Positions 25,659 through 34,189 of a DNA stretch of 64,000 nucleotides are shown here, in pieces. The first letter of the stretch is position 1. Each line of letters starts with the position of its first letter. The translations under genes and the position numbers were made by a program. The notes below the pieces were generated by a model, which searched no databases, was not told the DNA's origin, and saw only the letters and a program-made list of their open reading frames with translations. Origin of the DNA: Vesta saturnalis (taxonomy: Eukaryota > Arthropoda > Insecta > Coleoptera > Lampyridae); the NCBI GenBank assembly GCA_036346205.1, contig JARFJB010001947.1, forward strand, positions 815,001 to 879,000, written 5' to 3'.

Positions 25659-25957
25659 AGTAGTGATTAAGGGCCGGTTCTGGACCAGTTCAAGGTCACT
25701 CGCCCTCTGGAGGTGAGAAATGTAAGCTTTTGGATTTCTTCAAGGTCAAATTTTTGGCGGGAAATTTAAATGTTAGGAGCTCGAAATTGCAATGTCACCA
25801 TCCTCATTTTTGGCGGTAAATTTGTCAAGGTCAGAAGCTAAAAATAGAAATTGCAATGTCATCATATTACAATTCTTAGAAGTCTAAAAATAGTGCGGTC
25901 AAAGGTTATCGACCTGTTGGGGTATCGTATGACATTTCTTAAAAGTATAAAAATAGA
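25659..25957 (+). repeat. Polinton left terminal inverted repeat
   Basis: About 299 bp matching the reverse complement of 49378-49676 with scattered substitutions. It starts AGTAGTGATTAAGGGCCGG. It contains three YCAAGGTCA boxes (25689, 25739, 25824) and two TTTTGGCGG boxes. Similarity fades around the AAAAGTATAAAAATAG stretch. Confidence 0.92.
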
Positions 25958-26114
25958 ATCAATCCATGGAAACAAGAAGAATGCGTTGTCTATGCTAAAA
26001 AGTAGACCAAGGTCAAATGGTGCTTATTAAATTGGGTCAAGGTGAAATAATTTACTAAACTAAAAGTAGGTGTGTGTATTTAACAAGTTGTCATAGGTAC
26101 TTAAGTCAAGGACA
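25689..26114 (+). promoter_or_regulatory. Cluster of nuclear-receptor-type half-sites (YCAAGGTCA)
   Basis: Extended half-sites occur at 25689 (TTCAAGGTCA), 25739 (TTCAAGGTCA), 25824 (GTCAAGGTCA) and 26006 (ACCAAGGTCA), with near matches at 26035 (GTCAAGGTGA) and 26105 (GTCAAGGACA), all on the plus strand and upstream of the leftmost promoter. YCAAGGTCA is the known monomer site of FTZ-F1/NR5 and ERR-type receptors of insects. Counterparts occur in the right TIR (49502, 49587, 49637) and at 49293. Whether any receptor binds is inference. Confidence 0.55.
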
Positions 26115-26125
26115 CATTTTTGTGA

Positions 26126-26158
26126 TATAAACCACAGCGAGGTGTGTTGAGATCAGTC
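26126..26158 (+). promoter_or_regulatory. Core promoter of the leftmost Polinton gene
   Basis: TATAA at 26126-26130 is followed by TCAGTC at 26153-26158, a perfect arthropod initiator (TCAKTY) with its A at 26155, 29 bp from the TATA start. The first ATG (26184) lies 29 bp further. The spacing is textbook for RNA polymerase II in insects. Confidence 0.75.
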
Positions 26159-26183
26159 AGTTAGCAACTTGTAATTGTTAAAC

Positions 26184-26480
26184 ATGGAATTAGCAGGGTT
26201 AAACCAAAGCACCCACTGCAAACTTTTTAAAAGTGCATGTGACTTCGAGATATCAAAAAGGTATAAAGTGATTAATGTGGGAGTAATAAATACTAAGTAT
26301 GGTGAACGTATAGTGATGGAAACGGATGATTTTAAATGTATATTACCTCAACGCTTTTATGAGTATTCGAAAGAAGAAAATCGAATGGAAGGATTTAAAA
26401 CGCAGCTAAACACGAGAGATGTCTTCATGAGTAGTTTGGGTGCAGCCGGGAAAACAACAAACGTAACATTTAGTTTTTAA
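26184..26480 (+). CDS. Polinton left-end protein, 98 aa, unknown
   Basis: The ATG at 26184 is the first after the promoter and gives an intact 98-codon frame. The peptide is mostly beta-prone with alternating hydrophobic residues (YKVINVGVINTKYGERIVM, residues about 30-48) and a Gly/Ser/Thr-rich end (GAAGKTTNVTFSF). No signal peptide or membrane segment. The strand-rich N-terminal 70 residues would suit a small OB-like barrel, but this is inference. I do not recognise the family. It is one of the few uninterrupted genes of the element, and it sits directly behind the half-site cluster, where an early or regulatory gene would be expected. Confidence 0.55.
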   Translation: MELAGLNQSTHCKLFKSACDFEISKRYKVINVGVINTKYGERIVMETDDFKCILPQRFYEYSKEENRMEGFKTQLNTRDVFMSSLGAAGKTTNVTFSF

Positions 26481-26576
26481 TAGTAGTACCACAACCCCAC
26501 CCGCATGATTTAACTAAAATCATTTCTTAAACAGCGTTTAGTCCTAGTGCAATTGCAAGCAAGTACAGTCGTTATA

Positions 26577-27475
26577 ATGCAGGCAGCAATAACATCATTT
26601 CTGGAACGATCCAAACTCAGAAGTTCACCGTTATATATGGATACCCCACATAGTTGCAATAAAAATTTTACCTTGTGTTGTTGGTGCTGTCAAAATAGTG
26701 ATGGTGGTAATAGAAATAAAAATGAAGAGAAACATGATGAAGGTTATTCTTCTAACACTGACAGACAGCCATATGATTTATCTGAGGTGTGTAAACAAGC
26801 AGCTAATGAATACTTAATCGATTGTATTTATTATAAACTATCGAACGATACTCACATGCAAAACATATGGAAATTGAATACAGTACGCACCTCAAGCTTG
26901 CACCAGTAGTGCGTATTGGGTGTGCTAACTGTGATCAAAGCAATAATGTAGTGTTGGATATGAAGGAATGGAATGAGTTTCTAAGATGGCATTCATATGT
27001 AGAATTACAATTTTTCCGATCCCAAGAAATTGAAAATAAAATTGACTGGTCAAATGTAAACGAAGAAGAAGATATAATCTATGATCAACGTTATGAATCC
27101 CTATCTAGCAATCTTGGTATTTATTACAATTGGGAATTAATTAAAGGATATGACAGAATTTTGAAAACTGTTATGATAGAAAACTACAACTGCTGTTCTT
27201 GCACATTCAACTCACATAGTATAGAAGAACTATTCAATTTAAAGGATATAATAAGCTATAGATTGGAATTTCTTGAATCTTACAATCTGGTGTGTTTTTA
27301 TGAAAAGTTCATACAACAAGTTGTTGACTACCGTCGTTTTCGTGAGAAAGAATTCCATGGTGGTGATGATGACATTTATAAAGATATTGATGATGTTATA
27401 AATGATAAGTATAATATTAATTCAGATAACACTGTATGTTTAATTAAATTTTGTATTATCGTCCTGCTTATCTAA
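26577..27475 (+). pseudogene. Cys-rich Polinton protein, unknown, in two overlapping frames
   Basis: Frame one (26577-26909, 110 codons from ATG) has a Cys-rich patch (CNKNFTLCCWCCQ, residues about 23-35) followed by an acidic, Asn-rich linker. Frame two (26867-27475, 202 codons from ATG) has CANCDQ near its start and CCSC further on, then a charged helical region. The frames overlap by 43 bp with a -1 shift between them. Either they are two small genes or, more likely, one protein of about 300 residues broken by a one-base change. The spaced CxxC pairs could bind zinc. AATAAA at 27491 lies just after the second stop. No known family is recognised. Confidence 0.5.
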
Positions 27476-27530
27476 TGTATTTCTTTTACTGAATAAAGCA
27501 ATAACTATGATTTGTTCTTCTCAATTTAGA

Positions 27531-27564
27531 TATAAATACCCCGTTTTATCCATCCAGGTAAACA
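27531..27564 (+). promoter_or_regulatory. TATA box close to the PLA2 gene start
   Basis: TATAAATA at 27531-27538 lies only 34 bp before the ATG at 27565, which would leave a leader of a few nucleotides. It lies downstream of the previous gene's AATAAA. Its sequence is good; use as promoter is inferred. Confidence 0.5.
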
Positions 27565-28375
27565 ATGCTAGTTAAGAAGCGAAAGAGTGTAGGTGGTGGT
27601 GGTGGTTTAGTGAATGGTCTAATCAATAAACTTCCGTTTGAATTGCATTTACCTGGTTACCAGTATTGCGGTCCTGGTACAAAGTTAGAAAAACGACTCG
27701 CACGCGGTGACCCCGGTATTAATCAATTAGATGCTCAGTGCAAACTTCATGATATCAGTTACAGAGATTACCGAGATTTAGAAAGTAAACATAAAGCAGA
27801 TAAACTTTTCCAAAAGAATGCTTGGGAGCGCTTTAAATCATTAGACGCAACGTTAGGTGAACGAACTGCAGCTTTAGCAGTCAGTACCATCATGAAAGCA
27901 AAGAGAAAATTGGGAATGGGGTGTAAACGTCGATCTAATCTGAAGAAGAAATGCAATGGTGGAAATTTATTGCATTTACGAAAAACAATAGCTAAAAAAA
28001 TTAAAACTAACGGAAATTTCACAGACAATAAAATCAGCGCTTTCAACGGCAAAATGAGCGGTAAAAAGTTTAGGAGGAAAGAAAAACATTAAAGTTCCTA
28101 GAGTAATTCCCCTACCTAAACAAGGAGGGTTTTTACCATTTCTTATTCCGTTATTCGCAGGATTATCAGCAATCGGTGCTTTAGCTGGCGGTCCATCAGG
28201 AATTGCTAAAGCAGTCAATGATGCTAAAAAATTGCAGGAAGAGACATCGCGCCATAATCGCATGATGGAATCGGTCGCTATAGGCTCCATGAATAAGAAA
28301 GGCGGTGCACTATATCTGAAACCAAACAAATCCGGTTGTGGTGCATTATACTTAAAACCGTTTCCAAAAAACTGA
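27565..28375 (+). pseudogene. Phospholipase A2 domain plus pX-like virion core peptide
   Basis: The ATG frame 27565-28092 opens with a Gly-rich stretch, then a viral PLA2 domain: LPGYQYCGPGTKLEKRL gives the calcium loop (YCGPG) and QCKLHDISY the catalytic His-Asp pair (residues about 33-73). This fold is best known from the VP1 unique region of parvoviruses, where it lets virions leave endosomes; it is also found in Polintons. A basic linker follows. A second frame, open from 28058 to 28375 and lacking an early ATG, continues with a basic patch and a hydrophobic Gly/Ala segment (GGFLPFLIPLFAGLSAIGAL) typical of the adenovirus pX/mu-like peptide of adintoviruses. It ends with repeated YLKP motifs. 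Passing from one frame to the other needs a +1 shift near TTT AGG A (28069-28075). Both catalytic residues are intact. Confidence 0.82.
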
Positions 28376-28715
28376 ATAGATTACCCGAAAGACCGTTAAC
28401 GGATACTGATTTAAAGAAATACACGTACCGTACTTTAGGGATATTTTTATGAGAGATAGCATGCCTACATTGCCACGGAAAAATGAATCTGGAGTTATTA
28501 ACTTAGATAGCCAAAGAGGACCAGGTACCCATTGGGTTTGCTGCAAAAAGCGTAGTAAAAAGGTATGTTATTACGATAGTTTCGGTAATATTCAACCACC
28601 AAACGAAGTGATTAACTACTTTCGGGGGTGTAAAATACATTATAATCACAACCGAGATCAAGAGTTTAATACAATTATTTGCGGACACCTATGCCTACAA
28701 TTTTTATATAAATAA
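28376..28715 (+). pseudogene. Adenain-like capsid maturation cysteine protease
   Basis: Two frames joined near 28445 cover a short adenovirus-type protease. Before the break the frame 28372-28446 carries ERPLTDTDLKKY; after it, ATG 28449 begins MRDSMPTLP. The catalytic His is in GPGTHWVCC (28530), the acidic residue in YYDSFG (about 28576), and the nucleophile Cys lies in CGHLCLQFL near the C-terminus. In this family the enzyme cleaves capsid precursors inside the virion. The gene follows the pX-like frame with no gap, suggesting a shared transcript. One base change separates the two frames, so this copy would make no complete enzyme unless translation starts at 28449. Confidence 0.85.
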
Positions 28716-28739
28716 TCAGCACATCAAATTTTCTCAGTT

Positions 28740-29444
28740 ATGTCAATAACATTCAGTTTAGAAGGTGTTGGTAACACAGCTAGCTACAACTTCTATCCAC
28801 CGATAGAGCTAGATTTGGGGAAGAAATACGTTATTGGATTGGTTGGATTTTACGGCTGCAACAGCATTAGAAACATTTATATAGGCAACGATAGACTTTA
28901 TTTTAGAACAAATCCATCTCATTTGCAAGTGATTAATATTCCACACGGTGCATATGGGTTAGATGAAATTAACGATTATCTAAAATCTAAAATACCCACA
29001 GAAAAGTTTATCATTAGAGCAAACAACAATACACTTAAATGTGAGATAAACAGTTTATTTGATATTGATTTTACTAACGAAAATTGTATTGGACGCATGC
29101 TAGGGTTTGAGTCTAAAATATTAGAACCAAATATTTTACATACATCTGCGTTAGACATCCAAATACTTAAACACACTAATCTACACGTAGAGTGCAACAT
29201 TATAAAGGGATCTTATCGAAACGGGAAACCTGCTAAAGTATTATATGAGATTGATGTTTCAGTTCCTCCAGGTTATCGTCTAGATAAAACTCCAAGCAAT
29301 ACTCAATATTTAGAAGTAAACACTGACATTATTAGTAATATAACAATTAATTTGACTAATCAAAGGGGTGAATTAATAGACTTTGGTGAAAGTGAACCAT
29401 TCACTGTACGCTTAGAACTAAAAGAACATGGGTCTGAGAATTAA
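28740..29444 (+). CDS. Penton-like minor capsid protein (single jelly roll)
   Basis: Uninterrupted frame of 234 codons, 24 bp after the protease stop. The composition is strand-rich with no membrane segment. The opening (MSITFSLEGVGNTASYNF) and the end (FTVRLELKEH) resemble the conserved ends of Polinton minor capsid proteins, which adopt a single jelly roll and occupy capsid vertices. The length fits that family. A Polinton minor capsid at this position, between protease and major capsid, is the normal gene order. The frame appears intact, one of the few in this element. Assignment rests on recall of the family, not on an alignment. Confidence 0.7.
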   Translation: MSITFSLEGVGNTASYNFYPPIELDLGKKYVIGLVGFYGCNSIRNIYIGNDRLYFRTNPSHLQVINIPHGAYGLDEINDYLKSKIPTEKFIIRANNNTLKCEINSLFDIDFTNENCIGRMLGFESKILEPNILHTSALDIQILKHTNLHVECNIIKGSYRNGKPAKVLYEIDVSVPPGYRLDKTPSNTQYLEVNTDIISNITINLTNQRGELIDFGESEPFTVRLELKEHGSEN

Positions 29445-29457
29445 TCCAGGACCAATT

Positions 29458-29633
29458 CCATCTTTCAAAACTCATATAAAAGACATCATCCCTACAGTAA
29501 GTCATTAATTAGTCATCAACCTTCATTGCGGTTAACATCTGCAGAGAAATACTTTTTAACGTCAATTGGTTTAAAAGTTCTCAACCACAATGGTAGAACC
29601 GTTAAACGTCTTTCAAAACGTACATTTCGATGA
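29458..29633 (+). CDS. Small open frame before and overlapping the major capsid gene
   Basis: A frame without ATG is open from about 29458 to 29633 and overlaps the first 44 bp of the major capsid gene in another frame. It contains SLRLTSAEKYFLTSIGLKVL, which resembles a short conserved Polinton peptide (L-T-x-x-x-x-x-F-L-x-S-L-G-x-x), then a basic tail. It may be a real small virion gene that lost its start codon. Evidence is limited to the local motif and the position. Confidence 0.35.
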
Positions 29634-30795
29634 TACTATAATTAAATCAGATATTCACACTTATCTTCCATATGGATCTTCTAAATATGGACCTTCCGAA
29701 GAAATACGAATCTTAATTCAAAGTCAAGATCTAATTACGGCTACTTATGATAGTTTTCTGTACATAGAAGGTAAACTTGAGCTCAAAAAAGAAGATGAAA
29801 GCTTAACCAACAATTTCCCGAACTTTCTTTTCGAAGAAATTCGTCAGAGAGTGGATGTTTGTAGAAATCCACGAATAACATCTACGCTTAAGGGATATAT
29901 TTCTTATACGGCAAGGAAAAGCAAAGCACTAAGTCATTTGGGATGGTCACCAAAGAATGAAGAACCATTACAAGTAGAATTCGATGAGCAAAATGGAGAA
30001 AAATCTTTTACAGTATGCATACCATTGAACCACATATTTGGAATAATGGAGGATTATCGTCAGGTAATCGTGAATATGCGCCAAGAGTTGGTTTTAATTC
30101 GATCTAGAAGCGATACAAACTGTTACTATGGTGAAGTTGATGCCGCAATAACCTTAAATAAAATTCAATGGAAAGTACCGCACTTAACACTTAGTGATGC
30201 TGCGAAACTTAACTTGTTTCAAGGAATCAATAAAAATTCTATTATTACTGTTCCATTTTGTCAATGGGAGTTATATGAATTACCTTCTTTAAAACAGGCA
30301 ACCTCAGACATATGGCCAATAAAAACATCAACGCAACTGGAAAAACCACGTTGGATAATTGTTGAATTCCAACAAGGTAAAAGGTATACAAGGTCAGCAA
30401 GGGCCGGAAATTTTGATCACATTAACATCAGAAATCTTAAAGTACATCTGAATTCTGAGTATTATCCATATGAAGCAATGCATTTGAACTTCAGTGCTAA
30501 TTAATATATACCTGCCTATGGCAATTTTTTGAAATTTCGATGTGATTACTATGGTGAAGATGATAAAGATGCATTATTCAACTATTCCGAATTCAAATCA
30601 AGTGCAGTATTCGTAATGGACTGCTCTAAACAAAATGAATCCTTAAAAAACTCAACAGTAGACATCAAATTGGAAATGGAATCTCTAACACCTTTAAATA
30701 ATGGAATTGTTGTCTATGGTCTCATTCTCCATGACGCTATTGTGCAGTACAGCCCACTCACTGGGGAAGTGAAAAAGTTAGTTATTGTAATATAG
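29590..30795 (+). pseudogene. Major capsid protein (double jelly roll type)
   Basis: One reading frame of 401 codons is interrupted only by a TAA at 30502-30504 (codon 305). The segment before it includes YLPYGSSKYGPSEEIRI near the start and YYPYEAMHLNF just before the stop; after it the same frame continues with YYGEDDKDALF and ends with VYGLILHDAIVQY and a short tail. These landmarks and the length match Polinton/adintovirus major capsid proteins, related to adenovirus hexon, which build the icosahedral shell. The gene lies between penton and ATPase as usual. A single nonsense codon in an otherwise clean frame indicates recent inactivation. Confidence 0.85.
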
Positions 30796-30824
30796 CCTAG
30801 TATATAAATAAAAATGTTGTAATT

Positions 30825-31538
30825 ATGCGTTTAGTTTTATTTCATCCACTAACGATGAAAGTAGTTGCTCAAAAACAAAAACTCTCAATTCAAAATCATG
30901 ACTTTGATGAAAAGTCTATTACTTAAAAACATGGTGATTTACTTCCTAATAGTATACGTGGTATTATATGTGGCCCCTCCAATTGTGGTAAAACGAACGC
31001 AATGATCAGTCTGATTACCGAGAAAAATGGCTTGAAATTTAAACATGTATACGTATACTCTAAGTCATTGTATCAAAGCAAGTACAAACTTTTACAGGAA
31101 ATCTTACTTCCAATGAGGGATATGGGTTACTTTACCTTCAGTGATAATCAAGATGTCATTGAGCCTAATTGTGCAAAATCAAACTCCATTTTTATCTTCG
31201 ATGATATCGCTTGTGAAAAGCAAAATAACATAAGGGCATATTTTTCTATGGGTAGACAAAACGATATTGACTGTTTCTGTTTGGGTCAAACTTACAATAG
31301 AATTCCAAAGCAATTAATTCGTGACAATGCGAATCTAATTATATTATTTGAGCAAGATGAATTAAACCTAAAACATGTGTATGAGGATCATATAAGTCCC
31401 ACCATAAGCATGAAATCATTTCGGGACATGTGTTCAAAATGCTGGGTAGATCCGTTTGGTTTCATGGTCATAAACAAGGATGCTGAAGTTAATAATGGTC
31501 GCTATAGGAAAAGATTTGATGAATATATAATACCTTAA
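30825..31538 (+). pseudogene. A32/FtsK-like genome packaging ATPase
   Basis: ATG 30825 opens a 237-codon frame with one TAA at codon 34 (30924-30926). Downstream, GIICGPSNCGKTN is the Walker A motif (about 30960-31000) and SIFIFDDIA the Walker B motif (about 31185-31212). CFCLGQTYNRIPKQLIRDNA fits the sensor and arginine-finger part of the FtsK-HerA class. The protein would pump element DNA into the capsid. Length (about 240 residues) fits the family. All catalytic residues are present; only the early stop breaks it. Restart at the ATG 31002 would lose Walker A. Confidence 0.88.
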
Positions 31539-31567
31539 ACTGCTTACAGTAGTTTAGTAGGTACTGA

Positions 31568-31640
31568 TCTGTTTAGGTATTAACAGCTATCTGTTTGTGT
31601 AAACAGCTATCTGTTCGAGGTAAACCGGTATCTGTTCAGC
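31568..31640 (+). repeat. Short tandem repeat, ~24 bp x 3
   Basis: Three imperfect units of (A)ACAGCTATCTGTTTGTGTA-like sequence between the ATPase stop and the next gene; the last reads CCGGTATCTGTTCAG. Could be a leader or promoter spacer. Confidence 0.6.
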
Positions 31641-31657
31641 AAACCCGCTTTACTACA

Positions 31658-32796
31658 ATGGATAACAAGGAAATGATATTAAAGAAAAAAATTATTCAGG
31701 CTCGTAAAATAATATAGCAGAAGTATAACAGTATTAAGACTGCTCGCATTGATAATGAAAGAACATTCGAAAGTACTTATAAGCCTTTAATAGAACCTCT
31801 AACTGAAATAGTAAATAAAATCGATAAAAAACACCTAAAAAGGAGTCTATTGGCGTTAAACCCAAAAAACCACCCGTATTCATATTTCCAAGGAAGCACG
31901 CTACTATCCCCACTAGTCCGCTAGCTCAAGTTCAACGGACCCCAGGCCTCACTCCATTAGGTGATTCAAGTAAGGGTGCTACTATTCCACCAGCTCAGCT
32001 TCTGTTTTTTTAAAGAAATCCTCCCCCAAGTCTTCCATCTTTCTTAGATACATCCGTCGTGGGATAGATTAATACTGGGGAGTAAGAAGAAGAACTGTCC
32101 AGTATCGCAGATGATTCCCATAATGAACCCATCTCAGAAGAATTTCTCGAGCAGTACAATGAATTGCCGCGTATATATGTTGAACGTATTTTGAAGAATG
32201 CTGAAGGTGATATTAATCATACGTATGGAGTCCACTATGATACCAACACTGACAAATGGACAATTGGTAATACGCCCATCACAATTAAAGGAGACGATAT
32301 AATTATTAAAGGTGTCACGTATAAAGGGACTCCAGGATTATATGATCTGCTTATTATGAATGAACCCGATTTAAGTCTAGTAAAGTCAACAGATAGAAAA
32401 AAATATAGAACTATTTTAGAGGCTACGAATGTAGTAAGGCGAGATTATGACGTAAGTGCACAGATTCGAGGAAGCCGCAGCAGAAAGTATACACAAATAA
32501 TAAAACTTTTGCTATCATCATCATCATCATCATCCACGACCAAGGGAGGTGGAGCTATGTTTTTTAAGGAATTAACAAACAGACCCATTGAATATAAATA
32601 TTGGAATGATATACATGAACTAATTCGTGATCTGGAGGTATTGTGGGCAGAAAAATTAGCGGGAAACACAGGTGTTGTAAATGACATAACATCAATTGCT
32701 GAAGAACTATATGAAGATGGATACATTGAAAAACCGAACAACCGCTTTTTAAACAATATAAATGAGAATGCATTGATGTCGACATGTCACAACTAA
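31658..32796 (+). pseudogene. DUF8207-like Polinton protein, frameshifted
   Basis: From ATG 31658 a basic helical region (KKKIIQARKII, then DNERTFESTYKPLIEPLTEI) runs through one stop and several frameshifts across 31.66-32.16 kb. From 32164 the frame is clean for 210 codons: YVERILKNAEGD, then YGVHYDTNTDKWTIGNTPI, then GTPGLYDLLIMNEPDL. A run of eight Ser codons (TCA repeats, 32515-32535) and an acidic/helical end follow. The central motif is that of an uncharacterised domain (DUF8207-like) common in Polinton proteins; its function is not known, and a virion role is inferred from its place among virion genes. The stop is one base before the next ATG, implying coupled expression. Confidence 0.7.
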
Positions 32797-32797
32797 A

Positions 32798-33168
32798 ATG
32801 CCCCTTGACAAATTTGGACGTTCATATGACCAGTATCAATTAAAGAAACTAACCCCTCAGTTTAAACTGATTGATGCTAATCAATTTGATATTGAGAATA
32901 AGAGACTCAGCAATGTGGCCGATCCCATAGATCTTCAAGATGTCATCACTAAGCAATACCATTTATCAACAAGGTTCGATTTGGATGGAAATCGTTTGAC
33001 ACAGTTGGCTGACCCTGAAGAAGATGGTGATGCTATAAGTAAAGGATACCTTGATTTCCGTTTACAAGCAGTTCAGAAAACTTTCAAAGGAAACGCTAAC
33101 GCTCATCTAGCGCTGTAGGAAAAACTACATCAACTTAAAGAAATGGTGGATAAATTAGCACCATGTCC
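32798..33168 (+). pseudogene. Fibre-like protein with two tail-fibre-type repeats
   Basis: ATG 32798 follows the previous stop by one base. The 106-codon frame contains two copies of a repeat resembling those of phage tail fibres: NKRLSNVADPIDLQDVITKQY and, 27 residues on, NRLTQLADPEEDGDAISKGY (pattern R-L-x-x-x-x-D-P-x-x-x-x-D-x-I-x-K-x-Y). A TAG at 33116-33118 ends the frame, but the same frame stays open past it with a heptad-like helix (KLHQLKEMVDKLAP) before the integrase ATG, so the original protein was longer. Such repeats form trimeric attachment fibres in phages; a receptor-binding or spike role here is inference. The helix suggests trimerisation. Confidence 0.6.
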
Positions 33169-33646
33169 AAATTACAACTCGTCAACAAATTGCACAAACT
33201 TGCACGAAAAAATTTTAAACGAAGGCGAACAATAATTAGAGGTTTTGATGGTCTTTGGCAAGCAGATTTAGCTGAATTTAACACATATGCCAAACAAAAT
33301 AAGGGTTATAAGTATATATTAGTGGTTATCGACTATTTTTCGAAATACTTATGGACTAAAGGATTAAAAACGAAAACAGGTCAAGAAGTTACTAAGGCCA
33401 TGCAAACAATCTCTAAAAAAGGACGGAAACCTACCAATTTGCAGACAGATGCAGGGAAAGAATTCTACAATGAGCATTTTACTAAACTAACGGATCGTTA
33501 TGGAGTCAATCATTACTCTACCTATAGCACAAAGAAGGCTGCAATTGCGGAATGTGTTATCAGAACCATTAATGGTGCTCTATATAAGTCATTCAGCCTA
33601 CAAGGCAAATACAAATGGATTGATACAATTGATACCATAACCATGT
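33163..33646 (+). pseudogene. Polinton integrase, N-terminal part (DDE core)
   Basis: ATG 33163 begins a short basic N-terminus without a clear HHCC zinc finger, then a retroviral-type integrase core. The catalytic triad is visible as LWQADLAEF, LQTDAGKEF and AAIAECVIR, with about 35 residues between the second Asp and the Glu. The core would join the element's ends to chromosomal DNA, leaving 6-bp duplications like the one at 25653/49677. The frame is cut at about 33646 by a CR1-like LINE in the opposite orientation; the C-terminal part resumes at 37557. All three catalytic residues survive. Confidence 0.88.

Positions 33647-33648
<2 letters not shown>

Positions 33649-33677
<29 letters not shown>
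33649..33677. repeat. (TAA)n microsatellite, CR1-like LINE tail
   Basis: About nine TAA units on the plus strand at the integrase/LINE boundary; this lies at the 3' end of the minus-strand LINE. Confidence 0.8.
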
Positions 33678-33681
<4 letters not shown>

Positions 33682-34189
33682 TTTATTGTGTGAACGTGTT
33701 GGTACACTTACACTCGTCGGGTTTAGTAACACTTAATACAAGAATAACACATACTATTACAATAACTTACAAACACAGTACACTCGACCTACAGTATAAA
33801 CTTACATTTCGCAAAAAATTCATCCAAAGAGTAAAATGCATTAAAATTAAAACTCTTTAATTTTAGTTTTAAATTCAGAGCAAGGTAAACATTTAGTGTG
33901 ACTAGGAAGTCGATTATATAAGGAGTGCGATAGATAGACAGGTCCATTTTGACTTTTAGCTAATCTGCACAATGCTAAACGAACATTTTCCTTTTGTCTA
34001 GTATCGTGGTTATGTACATCAAATTGGTGCTTAGCTTGCGTAATGTGTTTTTAGCATAACGAGAGATTCTAAAATAAATAGACAGGGAAAAGTTAAAATT
34101 CTTAGTTCAATAAAGGCCTTTCGACAATCCTCCCTAAATTGAAGATTAGCCATAATTCTAACAGCTTTCCGTTGAAGGCGGAAAATGCT

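Noticed and set aside
26175..26183. Earlier TTG start for the 98-aa Polinton gene
   Set aside because: Eukaryotic context; the ATG at 26184 is the first after the TATA/initiator promoter.
30529..30795. A separate 88-codon gene after the major capsid ORF
   Set aside because: It is in the same frame as the capsid gene and continues it after a single TAA, so it is the C-terminal part of one gene.
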